A stretch of DNA of 64,000 nucleotides, taken from assembly GCF_013127955.1 (NCBI RefSeq), contig NZ_CP053435.1, positions 1,488,001 through 1,552,000 on the forward strand, given 5' to 3'. Under the pieces are notes generated by a model. That model ran no database searches, was not told the origin of the DNA, and worked only from the letters and a program-made list of their open reading frames with translations. The stretch comes from Spirosoma taeanense. GTDB lineage: Bacteria; Bacteroidota; Bacteroidia; Cytophagales; Spirosomataceae. Position numbers and translations under genes: made by a program. This document shows positions 17,163 to 25,795 of this stretch, piece by piece. Each line of letters opens with the position of its first letter. Within the stretch, counting starts at the first letter, position 1.

Positions 17163-17320
17163 TGCATTGTAGTGGGTAAAAATATCTACAGTCGCCCGTC
17201 TGATTCCACAATTTATTAAGTAAGTCGACTTAGAACGGATGACCGTAAAGCAAATATGTGATTAGGTAAATTGTTGATAGGTAGGAGATTAAGTGCTGTC
17301 TGGATAATCCTCTATGGAAC

Positions 17321-17336
17321 TGGCATAGTATCAGCA
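17321..17336 (+). promoter_or_regulatory. Sigma-54-like promoter upstream of YdaT-like gene
   Basis: TGGCATAGTATCAGCA matches 14 of 16 positions of TGGCAYRNNNNTTGCW. GG and GC are correctly separated by 10 bp; the mismatches are the TT before GC. The predicted start of transcription falls at about 17346, immediately before the ATG cluster at 17348-17363. Confidence 0.45.
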
Positions 17337-17347
17337 TAACCTTGGGT

Positions 17348-17566
17348 ATGATGACTGCAATGATGTGGACTACTACTCACTTTCCGGCGGCAATGCGGTC
17401 GCTCAACCCCAGTACGCGGGCTAAAGCGATTGAGATTGCTAATCATTTATTAGAACAGGGCCAGTTAGACAAACAACGTATAGTGGCAATCAGTGTTGAT
17501 GAGGCCCGGCGATGGGCGCGTCAGATGCAGTCTGAATCCAGCATGGCTACCCGGCCTTATGCTTAA
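17348..17566 (+). CDS. Small YdaT-like stress protein
   Basis: 72 residues from the first ATG (17348); further ATGs at 17351, 17360 and 17363 make the start uncertain, and family resemblance favours 17360-17363. The sequence HFPAAMRSLNPSTRAKAIEIANHLLEQG...RIVAISVDEARRWARQ follows the pattern of the small proteins related to Bacillus YdaT (DYPxSMKNL, KAIEIANALL, AIAxA...WA). YdaT is a SigB-regulon protein of unknown mechanism. Probably heads an operon with the Cys-rich protein 30 bp downstream. Confidence 0.7.
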   Translation: MMTAMMWTTTHFPAAMRSLNPSTRAKAIEIANHLLEQGQLDKQRIVAISVDEARRWARQMQSESSMATRPYA

Positions 17567-17596
17567 TAATCTCCTAACCCTTACGCATTAATCGTT

Positions 17597-18013
17597 ATGA
17601 TCTGGAAGAAAAATATCTACGACTCTCTGACAGGCTGCGCGGCACTCTGCGATGAGTTTGCAACGGAGTGCTCCCGCTCGGAAGATATCGAATGCTGGTA
17701 TCGCAGCATTTTTCTGAATCTGGATTGTGCCGATATGTGCCGTCAACTGGCCATGCTTTACGTTCGTGGTTCAGAAAACACGCGCCTGCTCGCCAAGGCT
17801 TGCATTGAAGTATGCGAGAAATGCGCCCAGGAGGTCAATCAATTTGATACCGAACGTTGCCAGCAGGTTTATGCTATGTGTCAGCAAACGATTGTTAGCT
17901 GCATCGGAATTCTAGATATGGCTCACCAGACTGAAGTTGGTAATAACAATCCAGTTACAACGCCAACTTCGCTGTTTTACGGCATTGACCTGCGCGAAAC
18001 ATTATATAATTAG
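17597..18013 (+). CDS. Cys-rich four-helix bundle protein (DUF326/Csp-like copper protein)
   Basis: 138 residues with 12 cysteines placed at helix-like intervals: GCAALCDEFATEC, LDCADMCRQL, ACIEVCEKCAQE, RCQQVYAMCQQTIVSC. This is the pattern of the DUF326 / cytosolic copper storage protein (Csp) group, in which Cys lining a four-helix bundle bind many Cu(I) ions. No signal peptide, so it is cytosolic. It lies 30 bp after the YdaT-like gene, and both are followed by a strong terminator at 18026-18099. Copper binding is inferred from the pattern. Confidence 0.85.
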   Translation: MIWKKNIYDSLTGCAALCDEFATECSRSEDIECWYRSIFLNLDCADMCRQLAMLYVRGSENTRLLAKACIEVCEKCAQEVNQFDTERCQQVYAMCQQTIVSCIGILDMAHQTEVGNNNPVTTPTSLFYGIDLRETLYN

Positions 18014-18025
18014 CTTTAATTTGTT

Positions 18026-18099
18026 AAACAGTCGGTTGGCTGGGCAGGTTAAGAGTTAGTCGCTGAAGGCTAACCAACTGCCCAGCCAACCGACTGTTT
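18026..18099. terminator. Long-stem terminator
   Basis: Perfect 22-bp arms at 18026-18047 and 18078-18099 with a 30-nt loop; the right arm runs into a T tract. It ends the YdaT-like/Csp-like operon, and the next gene starts only 16 bp further on. Confidence 0.85.
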
Positions 18100-18115
18100 T
18101 TAATTACACTACGTT

Positions 18116-18619
18116 ATGGAAACAAAGCCCCAAAAAAACGCTCAGTTAGAAAAAATTCGTAAGCTAATAGGCGACATTCGGATCGCGATGATGACGACCG
18201 TTGATGAGGAAGGGCGTCTGATGAGCCGACCAATGGCCGCTTTGCAAATGGACGAAGATGGCACTATCTGGTTTTTTACAAATAAAACGGCCCCAAAAGT
18301 TGAGCAGATAGAGAATCACGAGCGGCAGGTAAATCTGTCGTTTGTAAACGTAAGCGATGCTGATTACGTGTCTATATCCGGTACTGCCGATGAGGTCCAT
18401 GACCAGACTAAAATCGATGAACTCTGGAATCCGCAGGCGAAAGCATGGTTCCCGAAAGGTAAAGATGATCCGGAACTGACCCTTCTGAAAGTCCATACCC
18501 ATATGGCCGAATACTGGAATGCCAGCGACAGCACTATGGTGCGTTTGTTCCAGCAGGCTACGGCCGCCATTACGGGAAACCCACCAAAAATGGGGGAAAA
18601 CGAAAAAATTTATAATTAA
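18116..18619 (+). CDS. General stress protein 26-like pyridoxamine-phosphate oxidase fold protein
   Basis: 167 residues. The split-barrel flavin-binding fold is shown by KIRKLIGDIRIAMMTTVDEEGRLMSRPMA and GTIWFFTNKTAPKVEQIE, then VNLSFVN...DADYVSISGTADEV and WNPQAKAWFPKGKDDPELTLLKVHTHMAEYW. This is the general stress protein 26 (YdaG) subgroup rather than true PdxH. Such proteins bind FMN or FAD; the reaction is unknown. YdaG belongs to the SigB regulon. Its start lies immediately after the upstream terminator, so its promoter must overlap that hairpin or transcription must read through it. Confidence 0.88.
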   Translation: METKPQKNAQLEKIRKLIGDIRIAMMTTVDEEGRLMSRPMAALQMDEDGTIWFFTNKTAPKVEQIENHERQVNLSFVNVSDADYVSISGTADEVHDQTKIDELWNPQAKAWFPKGKDDPELTLLKVHTHMAEYWNASDSTMVRLFQQATAAITGNPPKMGENEKIYN

Positions 18620-18691
18620 CATAAGGAATATTTTCCCTGAACGAGTGAACGGGTCTGGAAAGGCTTTTCACTCGTTTATTTTTTCAAAAAA

Positions 18692-19417
18692 ATGATTGTA
18701 ACCCAAACGGATACGGGCTGGCAGATTATTAATCAACAGGCTCATGGCCTGCTGGCCGTACAGGCGGCTATGCAGTGGCGTCAGGATAAGCGGCCTATAC
18801 ATTGGGTCGAAACGCTTATCGCGCTGACCGAACACGACGACGGGCAGGACCCCTGGACAGAACGTAATCATCTGACAAGTGCCGGCGCCCCCCTGCATTT
18901 TAAGATTCTGGACTATTCGGTCGAGCAGTGCAAGAACTTGATTCAGATTGGTTTGCAGAAAAGCCGCTGGAACGCCCTGATGATGTCTATGCATACGTCT
19001 TTTCTGTATGAACCAAAGCGCGGCAGCGATAAGGCGCTGGATGAATTTCTGGATCAGCAGGTTGACAACCAGAAGAAATGGCGTAAACAGTACGGGACCC
19101 GCAAAGCCGAAGCGCAGTATGCTTACGATTTTGTGCAGTGGTGCGATGCGCTGTCGCTGGTTCTGTGCCTGGGGCAGGTACCGCCCGAGGAAAGACGCTT
19201 GGAGGTAAGCGTTGGGCCGGATGGCATCTCGTATTTCATTCTTCAGCGAAAAGATCGTTCGCTGCTTATGGATCCATGGCCTTTCGAAGCTGACGGTTTT
19301 TCGGTTTACGTCGAAACGTTTCAGGTCAATCAGCTGATTTTCAAGGATGATAATGAACTTTACAACGCCATTCAGGATGCGCCGATCATCATCAGCGAAT
19401 GGGTATTCAGGAAGTAA
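18692..19417 (+). CDS. DUF3891 family protein
   Basis: 241 residues, cytoplasmic. Conserved features of this uncharacterised family are visible: an N-terminal QQAHGLLAVQAAMQWR, an acidic TEHDDGQDPW segment, the SMHTSFLYEP block and YDFVQWCDALSLVLCLGQVP. His and Asp residues in HGLL, EHDDG and MHTSF recall an HD-like metal site, but no activity is established. It is separated from the GS26-like gene by 72 bp. It converges on the sugar-acid kinase with 6 bp between stops. Confidence 0.85.
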   Translation: MIVTQTDTGWQIINQQAHGLLAVQAAMQWRQDKRPIHWVETLIALTEHDDGQDPWTERNHLTSAGAPLHFKILDYSVEQCKNLIQIGLQKSRWNALMMSMHTSFLYEPKRGSDKALDEFLDQQVDNQKKWRKQYGTRKAEAQYAYDFVQWCDALSLVLCLGQVPPEERRLEVSVGPDGISYFILQRKDRSLLMDPWPFEADGFSVYVETFQVNQLIFKDDNELYNAIQDAPIIISEWVFRK

Positions 19418-19423
19418 GCGGGT

Positions 19424-20827
19424 CTAGCCTCCTAATTTTCGGCATACTTCCAGCAGCGCGGTTTCGTCGCCAACATTGCCGGGAAAGACAACGTAAAGAA
19501 TACCCGGAAATTTGCTGGCTGCGTCCATTTGCCAGACGGGTACACCCGGAATCACCGGACCAAGAACCATCGCTTTTTCGGTAGCAAGTCCCTTAGAAGC
19601 CAGATCACTGGACGTGATACCGCCTTTGGCTACAATAAATTTTGGCCGGACCGTAAGACCTTTCAGAATGCTGACCAGAAAATCAGACACTAGTGCGTTA
19701 ATCATCAGGCTGCTTTTCGGGTCAGGACCCGCTTCCAGTCTGCGACTGGTATAAAGCACCACATCTTCTCCATTGGCCAGCCAGCCGTCGGTTTGTTTAC
19801 CGATCAGTTCGGCCCGGTTCGCCAGTTCTTCGGAATGCAGGAGCTCACCGACGTTAACCTCAACAGTTCTGTAATGCCCATTTTCGAGAAGCCAGAAGAG
19901 CTGCCGGGTTGTTTTAGGCACGTGAGAGCCAACGATGACCAAAGCGCCCTGTGCCAAGCGTGTGTCTTCTTTTCGTGGCAAGAACATTCGGCTTGATTCC
20001 AGCCCGGCCCGTATGGGAACAAACGTAGCGGAACTGCGGTACAAAAACGTTTTTCCCTGTTTCTCGGCCAGCAGCAGGCCCATCACGACCACTTCCAGAT
20101 CCCGGTAACTGGCGGCATTAACAACGCAGACGGTTCCGGCTGCACAGGTAGTAAGCTGCTCACTAACGGCCTGTGGCCCGCCAATCCGAATATCTTCAAT
20201 CGAAATGGAGTTTACGTCTTCAGCGCGGATTCGGCCCGCTGTTTTTTCCTCAACCCATTGTTTCAGATTCGCCTGTTTATAGCCAAACACTACGTCGTGG
20301 GCAAAGGGGGTGTCTGAGACGGGCACCAGCGTTTCGTTCTCTACAATATAATGAACGTCATTAAGGGTGAACCGGCCTCCTTCAATAAACGCCGGGATGA
20401 AGACGATAACGGCCTCCTGCATGTTCATGGTCCTGGCAATGGCATCTACTTCGGCCGGGAAGTGTCCGCGTAAGGTGGAGTCACTGCGGCTGATAACCAC
20501 AATCTGACGGCCGCTTTCCTGAGCTGCTTTGTTTACATTGCTACCGACCTCCAGCGTAAGATCAACCGCTTCCTGTTCCGGCAGGCTTCGCGAATTGGTG
20601 AGGATGTACAGAATAGACGGTTTTTTACGCAGCTCTTCCGCAATCAGCGCGACCCGCCACGACGTAAGCACGGTTACGTCATAACAGGTTTGGGTGCCGG
20701 TGGGGTCATCGTCGAGCACCACAATGGTTTTTTCACTCCGGATAAACTCTTCGCGAATAGCAGGAAGCAACTCTGTCTTATAATCGGGTGGGAGTTGTCT
20801 TAGTGTTTGGATAGCATTCTCGTGCAT
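19424..20827 (-). CDS. Four-carbon acid sugar kinase (OtnK/DUF1537 family)
   Basis: 467 residues. The N-terminal domain has the family signature VVLDDDPTGTQT and ILTNSRSL, then VVISRSDSTLRGHFPAEVDA. The C-terminal nucleotide-binding domain has IVGSHVPKTTRQ and FIVAKGGITSSDLA. The family phosphorylates 3-keto-tetronates or erythronates at C4. It lies divergent from a DenD-like dehydrogenase and GntP permease, forming a tetronate-use locus. The expected isomerase (OtnI) and aldolase (OtnC) are not in the window. Confidence 0.9.
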   Translation of the reverse strand: MHENAIQTLRQLPPDYKTELLPAIREEFIRSEKTIVVLDDDPTGTQTCYDVTVLTSWRVALIAEELRKKPSILYILTNSRSLPEQEAVDLTLEVGSNVNKAAQESGRQIVVISRSDSTLRGHFPAEVDAIARTMNMQEAVIVFIPAFIEGGRFTLNDVHYIVENETLVPVSDTPFAHDVVFGYKQANLKQWVEEKTAGRIRAEDVNSISIEDIRIGGPQAVSEQLTTCAAGTVCVVNAASYRDLEVVVMGLLLAEKQGKTFLYRSSATFVPIRAGLESSRMFLPRKEDTRLAQGALVIVGSHVPKTTRQLFWLLENGHYRTVEVNVGELLHSEELANRAELIGKQTDGWLANGEDVVLYTSRRLEAGPDPKSSLMINALVSDFLVSILKGLTVRPKFIVAKGGITSSDLASKGLATEKAMVLGPVIPGVPVWQMDAASKFPGILYVVFPGNVGDETALLEVCRKLGG

Positions 20828-20977
20828 ACTCGTCTAAACGATCTTTTGGTTGAGGATAAGTAAATAAACTCTTCTGAAAGCTATTGGATATGAAGCTGCG
20901 GCTGAAGGAGGTCATGGCTCAATGAAATCAAGAGAGAGATTAAATAGCTCTAACTACTTACGGCGGATTAGACTTCT

Positions 20978-21925
20978 ATGCAAATAATCATTACGGGCGG
21001 AGCCGGATTCCTGGGTCAGCGGCTGGCCAAAGCGCTCCTGAACAGTTCGTTAGCGTTTGACGAGTTAGTATTAGTCGATGTTCTAATGCCCACCAGTCCG
21101 GGAGCTGATAGTCGGGTGCTTTGTCAGCAGAGCGATCTGTCGGCAGAAGGGGCCGCCCAAAACTTGGTTACGTCCCGGACCGGCCTTCTGTTTCATCTGG
21201 CTGCGGTGGTGAGCAGCCATGCCGAACACGATTTTGATCTGGGCTGGAACGTAAATCTGGATATAACCCGCCTGCTTCTGGAAGCCTGCCGCCATCAGCG
21301 TCCTGGTATCCGATTCGTGTTTGCGAGTTCGCTGGCTGTTTACGGCGGCAACCTGCCTGCCCTGGTTACGGACTCAACCGCCGTGACGCCCCGATCATCA
21401 TACGGAACCCAGAAAGCCATGTGCGAACTGATGGTCAATGACTACAGCCGGAAAGGCTTTGTTGATGGGCGGGTGTTACGGTTACCTACCATCTGTGTTC
21501 GGCCCGGCCGGCCGAACCAGGCGGCCTCCTCGTTTGTGAGCAGCATTATCCGGGAGCCCATCAACGGCGAATTGGCAAGTTGTCCGGTACCGCCGGAACT
21601 CGCTTTATGGCTGTCGAGTCCGGCTGCCATCATTGAGAATATCATCAAAGGCGCAACGCTGTCGGGCGAGGACTTTGGCGGCTGGCGTACGGTAAACCTG
21701 CCGGGTATTGGCGTTACAGTGCAGCAGATGCTCGATTCGCTCGAACGGATTACGAGTCCGGAGACGCGCGCCCGGGTGCAGTTCCGGCCCGACCCGGCAA
21801 TTGACGCGATTGTCAGCAGCTGGCCGGGTGCTATTGATAATACCCGCGCGCTGCAGCTTGGGTTCCGGGTAGATAGCCATTTCGATCAGTTTATTACTCA
21901 GTTCATCTCCAACAACCAGGCATAG
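20978..21925 (+). CDS. denD: D-erythronate dehydrogenase-like epimerase-fold oxidoreductase
   Basis: 315 residues, extended short-chain dehydrogenase. The NAD-binding motif GGAGFLGQRLAKAL lies near the N-terminus, LLFHLAAVVSSHAEHDFDLG follows, and the catalytic YxxxK is YGTQK with an upstream FASSLAVYG. C-terminal RLPTICVRPGRPNQAASSF is typical of DenD, which oxidises D-erythronate to 2-keto-D-erythronate. The GntP permease ATG follows 5 bp after the stop, so the two are co-transcribed. Context with the OtnK kinase supports the name; substrate not proven. Confidence 0.82.
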   Translation: MQIIITGGAGFLGQRLAKALLNSSLAFDELVLVDVLMPTSPGADSRVLCQQSDLSAEGAAQNLVTSRTGLLFHLAAVVSSHAEHDFDLGWNVNLDITRLLLEACRHQRPGIRFVFASSLAVYGGNLPALVTDSTAVTPRSSYGTQKAMCELMVNDYSRKGFVDGRVLRLPTICVRPGRPNQAASSFVSSIIREPINGELASCPVPPELALWLSSPAAIIENIIKGATLSGEDFGGWRTVNLPGIGVTVQQMLDSLERITSPETRARVQFRPDPAIDAIVSSWPGAIDNTRALQLGFRVDSHFDQFITQFISNNQA

Positions 21926-21930
21926 GCCCA

Positions 21931-23391
21931 ATGGCTCCTCTTTCTGTTCCCATCCTAGGGCTGGCTGTTGCCGTTTTTGTACTCATTTTCCTGGTATTAC
22001 GAACCAGAGTACACCCGCTGATTGCCATGATCACGGCGGCCTGCATCGCCGGTTTAACCGGAGGTATGTCGGTCAATGAAACCCTCGATGCCATTACGAA
22101 GGGGTTTGGATCAACTCTGGGCACCATTGGTATTATCATCGGCCTGGGGGTAATGATGGGGCGTGTTCTGGAGGTTTCCGGGGCCGCTGAGCAAATTGCT
22201 TATTCGTTTATCCGGTGGCTGGGGGCTCGCAAAGAAGAATGGGCCCTTGCCCTGACGGGGTATTTTGTGAGCATCCCTATTTTCGCCGATTCGGCTTTTG
22301 TCATCCTGTTCCCAATTGCCAGAGCGCTGGCCCGGAAAGGTGGTCGTTCGTTGTTGACAATGGGCGTTGCCCTGGCGGGTGGCCTGGTCGTTACGCATAC
22401 GATGGTTCCACCAACGCCCGGCCCATTGGGTGTAGCGGGCCTGTTTGGTGTCGAGATTGGCGCGATGTTGCTGTTAGGGATGCTGTTAGCTGTTCCCTGT
22501 ACCATCGCCATTATTCTCTACGCGCAGTGGTTTGGCAGAAAGTATCCCTGCTTTTCTGATGCAATAAACCCTGGCGAAACTCCCAAAGAGGTGCACGATT
22601 CTGACGTTCGTGATAAAGTAGACCGGCCCATGCCGAGTTTAATTCGTTCTCTGCTGCCTATTGTTGTTCCAATCCTGCTCATTTTTAGTAAGGCGTTGAT
22701 GACCGTGTTCCTTTCAACTGGAGAGAGCGAAGCATCGGTCTGGCAAGGGTTTGTGCAGGTTGTTCAGTTCACCGGAACGCCCATCATTGCCTTATGCATC
22801 AGTACTCTGCTCGCCGTGTATACCTTAGTGCCTTATCTTAACCGGCAACAGACGGCAGCGCGGCTGGAAGAAGGACTTCAGTCGGCGGGAATTATTCTGA
22901 TGGTAACGGGCGCGGGCGGGGCATTGGGGTTTGTTGTCCGGGAAACGGGCACCGGTACGCAACTGGCGGCTCAGATTGCCAGACTGCCGTTTTCGCCCAT
23001 CATGATTCCGTTTCTGGTCGCTACGCTGATTCGGCTTATTCAGGGTTCCGGTACGGTGGCAATGATTACAGCTGCGTCAATTACGGCTCCTATACTAACC
23101 CAGGTGCCCGGCCTAAATATGTTGTTTGCTGCCCAGGCCGCCGTCATTGGCGCTTTGTTTTTCAGCTACTTTAATGACAGCCTGTTCTGGGTTGTGAACC
23201 GGATGATGGGTATTGCTGAAGTGAACCAGCAGATCATGGCCTGGTCCGTACCGACCAGCATTGCCTGGGCGGTAGGTGGTGTGTTGATTGCCCTGATAAA
23301 CCTTGCTTTTGGTTCCGGAGGGTCACTGCTTGATCCGCTTATCCCCCTAACGGGGCTTGGCATTATTAGTCTGATACTACGTAAAAACTAA
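21931..23391 (+). CDS. GntP family sugar-acid permease
   Basis: 486 residues with about 12 hydrophobic spans. Family motifs: VHPLIAMITAACIAGLTGG near the start, FGSTLGTIGIIIGLGVMMGRVLE, GALFFSYFNDSLFWVVNRMMG near the end, and the MVPPTPGPLGVAGL loop. The family imports gluconate or related acids with protons. Next to DenD and OtnK the substrate is likely erythronate or another tetronate. Located 5 bp after denD. Two hairpins follow at 23391-23480. Confidence 0.92.
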   Translation: MAPLSVPILGLAVAVFVLIFLVLRTRVHPLIAMITAACIAGLTGGMSVNETLDAITKGFGSTLGTIGIIIGLGVMMGRVLEVSGAAEQIAYSFIRWLGARKEEWALALTGYFVSIPIFADSAFVILFPIARALARKGGRSLLTMGVALAGGLVVTHTMVPPTPGPLGVAGLFGVEIGAMLLLGMLLAVPCTIAIILYAQWFGRKYPCFSDAINPGETPKEVHDSDVRDKVDRPMPSLIRSLLPIVVPILLIFSKALMTVFLSTGESEASVWQGFVQVVQFTGTPIIALCISTLLAVYTLVPYLNRQQTAARLEEGLQSAGIILMVTGAGGALGFVVRETGTGTQLAAQIARLPFSPIMIPFLVATLIRLIQGSGTVAMITAASITAPILTQVPGLNMLFAAQAAVIGALFFSYFNDSLFWVVNRMMGIAEVNQQIMAWSVPTSIAWAVGGVLIALINLAFGSGGSLLDPLIPLTGLGIISLILRKN

Positions 23392-23412
23392 ACGCCTGCA
23401 TCAGCAGGCGTT
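23391..23412 (+). terminator. Terminator after the GntP permease gene
   Basis: 9-bp stem AACGCCTGC / GCAGGCGTT with an ATCA tetraloop; its left arm begins at the last base of the stop codon. Confidence 0.65.
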
Positions 23413-23435
23413 AGAAGGGGAGGAGCTACTGAAAT

Positions 23436-23480
23436 CAGATGAATCAGGCAGCCAAACCGTAAAGCTGCCTGATTCATCTG
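23436..23480. terminator. Second hairpin between gntP and glgX
   Basis: 17-bp perfect arms CAGATGAATCAGGCAGC and GCTGCCTGATTCATCTG with an 11-nt loop. It ends 11 bp before the glgX stop and so probably terminates glgX on the minus strand. Confidence 0.75.
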
Positions 23481-23491
23481 CCGGTTCTGAT

Positions 23492-25609
23492 TTACTTGAT
23501 ACGTAGTAAAACCGTCGAGCGGGCTGGAACTGTGAACTCGTGACCACCCGCAACGGGTTTCTGCTTTGGTTCAATCTCACCGCTTGCCGTATCAACCACG
23601 ACTTCCCACAACGACTTTTTTCGGGCAATCTTGGGGAGCATGAACTGAATATCCTCCCAGTAAGAGTTCAGAATCCAGATCAATTGCTCGTCGCCAATAT
23701 CCTGCCCGTCTTCCGTCTGCTCCGTTACGCGAACGCCGTCGATAAATAAAGCCAGACAGTGCGTATGCGGATTGTGTAGGTCATCGTTGGTCATTTCGCC
23801 CCCTTCGGCTTTCAGGTAAGCGATCTGTTCATTACCAAAAAACTTACGTCGGCTCAACAGGGGTATATCCCGGCGCAGAGCGGTCAATCGGCTTGTGAAG
23901 TCAAACAGGGCCTGCTGCTTCTCGTTCCAGTCCCAGTTCATCCAGCTGATTTCGCTATCCTGATTGTAGCCGTTGTTATTGCCATGCTGCGTGCGACCGC
24001 ATTCGTCACCCATAACGATCATAGGTGTACCCTGGCTAAGCAGCAGGGTTGCCAGGAAATTACGTTTCTGCTTTTCGCGCAGTTCGTTAATGGCCGGGTC
24101 GTTGGTCGGGCCTTCGGCACCACAATTCCAGCTTAGGTTATCGTTGGAGCCGTCGCGGTTATCTTCACCATTCGCTTCGTTGTGCTTTTCGTTATAGCTC
24201 ACCAGATCGTTGAGCGTAAAGCCATCGTGTGCCGTAATAAGGTTTACGCTGTTCGCTGGCGACCGACCGTCATTAGCGTACAGGTCCGGACTGCCCAGCA
24301 GCCGCAGGGCTGTTTCGGCAGCCTTGCCTTCGTCGCTTTTCCAGAAGGCCCGGAGGGTATCGCGGAATTTGCCGTTCCACTCGGACCAGCGTACCGGAAA
24401 GCCCCCAACGTTGTACGACCCAATATCCCAGGGCTCGGCAATGAGCTTTACCCGCGCCAGAATAGGGTCCTGCGCGATTGTATCCAGGAACGACGATACA
24501 CGGCCAGCTTCTTCATCGGTACGAATCAGCGCCGAGGCCAGATCGAAGCGGAAGCCATCGACGTGCATTTCCGTTACCCAGTAACGCAGACTGTCCATAA
24601 CCAGCTGGAGCACCCGCGGGTGGCTCAGGTTAAACGTATTACCCGTGCCGGTATAATCCATATAAAACTCGGGCGTATCGCCAACCTGGTGGTAATACGC
24701 CCGGTTATCGATTCCCTGAAACGAAAGGGTCGGCCCAAAATGGTTGCCCTCGGCGGTGTGGTTATACACCACGTCGAGAATAACCTCGAGCCCGGCCTTG
24801 TGCAGATCCTTGACCATCTGTTTGAACTCCGTTACCTGCTCACCCATCATACCTGACGATGAATAGGTGTTCTGGGGCGCAAAGAAGCCAATGGTATTGT
24901 AACCCCAGTAGCTTTCGTCCGTAAACTGATGAACCGGAAGAAGTTCGACCGCCGTAATACCCAATTTTTTTAAATACTCGATGCTTTCAGGAGAGCCCAG
25001 TCCTGCATAGGTGCCGCGTATGGCCGGGTCTATCGTTGGGTGCAGAAAGGTAAACCCTTTTACGTGCATCTCGTAGATTACTGAACGATGCAGAGGGATG
25101 TCGGGAGCCGTATCATCCTCCCAGTCGAATCTGCTGTCGTCCACCACAACCGATTTAGGCATGGTTGGACCGCTGTCGATTGAATTCATGACCATATAGC
25201 GGTCGTCAGATTCATCCTGCCAATCGTAACCCAGCCAGTCGTTGTTGTGCGTAACGGGGGCACTGATCGCTTTGGCGTAAGGGTCAAGCAGCAGTTTATA
25301 GGGATTGAAGAAATGCCCTTCTTTCGGGTCGTAGGGACCATCGACGCGGTAACCGTATAGTTGACCCGGCTGTAATCCATCCAGGTAAATATGCCAGACT
25401 AGTTCGGTGCGCTCGGTAATGGGAATCGCAACGGTCTCCTGACTGGGATCGGCCGCGTCATAGAGGCACAGGTAAACGGCCGTGGCATGCTCACTGAATA
25501 AGGCAAAATTAACGCCCTCGCCATCATACGTGGCACCGCGCGGATAAGGCTTGCCCGGTTTCGATTGGATAGAATCTGGGGAGGATACTGTGCTTATAGG
25601 TTTACTCAT
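23492..25609 (-). CDS. glgX: Glycogen debranching enzyme (isoamylase-type, GH13)
   Basis: 705 residues, full length. N-terminal CBM48 domain (GKPYPRGATYDGEGVNFALFSEHA). Catalytic GH13 barrel with VILDVVYNHTAEG, the nucleophile region VDGFRFDLASAL, the acid/base KLIAEPWD and the transition-state Asp in LITAHDGFTLND. The active-site neighbourhood NGYNQDSEISWMNWDW is typical of GlgX. It removes alpha-1,6 branches from glycogen in the cytoplasm. It sits at the edge of the stress-gene cluster, which may link glycogen or trehalose turnover to stress, but no other glycogen gene is near. Confidence 0.94.
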   Translation of the reverse strand: MSKPISTVSSPDSIQSKPGKPYPRGATYDGEGVNFALFSEHATAVYLCLYDAADPSQETVAIPITERTELVWHIYLDGLQPGQLYGYRVDGPYDPKEGHFFNPYKLLLDPYAKAISAPVTHNNDWLGYDWQDESDDRYMVMNSIDSGPTMPKSVVVDDSRFDWEDDTAPDIPLHRSVIYEMHVKGFTFLHPTIDPAIRGTYAGLGSPESIEYLKKLGITAVELLPVHQFTDESYWGYNTIGFFAPQNTYSSSGMMGEQVTEFKQMVKDLHKAGLEVILDVVYNHTAEGNHFGPTLSFQGIDNRAYYHQVGDTPEFYMDYTGTGNTFNLSHPRVLQLVMDSLRYWVTEMHVDGFRFDLASALIRTDEEAGRVSSFLDTIAQDPILARVKLIAEPWDIGSYNVGGFPVRWSEWNGKFRDTLRAFWKSDEGKAAETALRLLGSPDLYANDGRSPANSVNLITAHDGFTLNDLVSYNEKHNEANGEDNRDGSNDNLSWNCGAEGPTNDPAINELREKQKRNFLATLLLSQGTPMIVMGDECGRTQHGNNNGYNQDSEISWMNWDWNEKQQALFDFTSRLTALRRDIPLLSRRKFFGNEQIAYLKAEGGEMTNDDLHNPHTHCLALFIDGVRVTEQTEDGQDIGDEQLIWILNSYWEDIQFMLPKIARKKSLWEVVVDTASGEIEPKQKPVAGGHEFTVPARSTVLLRIK

Positions 25610-25750
25610 GGTCTTCCTGTAGGAAATTTTTTACGCTAAATGTGCGGCTGGTTACACAGAAAAGTAACCCTGGGTGAAATGAGATTGTTTTATGCAGTGA
25701 GGTAACGTGGTTCTTTGGTATGGCCAATAGAAAAAGTAGAGTAAAACAAA

Positions 25751-25779
25751 AAAGCCTGTCCCCAACGGAGACAGGCTTT
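25751..25779 (-). terminator. Rho-independent terminator
   Basis: Stem AAAGCCTGTC / GACAGGCTTT with a 9-nt loop. On the minus strand it is followed by T residues. It lies 17 bp after the stop of the PA2169-type gene. Confidence 0.82.
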
Positions 25780-25795
25780 CCGATCCCACCATTCA

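Noticed and set aside
24182..24856. 224-residue plus-strand frame inside glgX
   Set aside because: Antisense shadow of a highly conserved GH13 enzyme; composition follows the complementary codon pattern.
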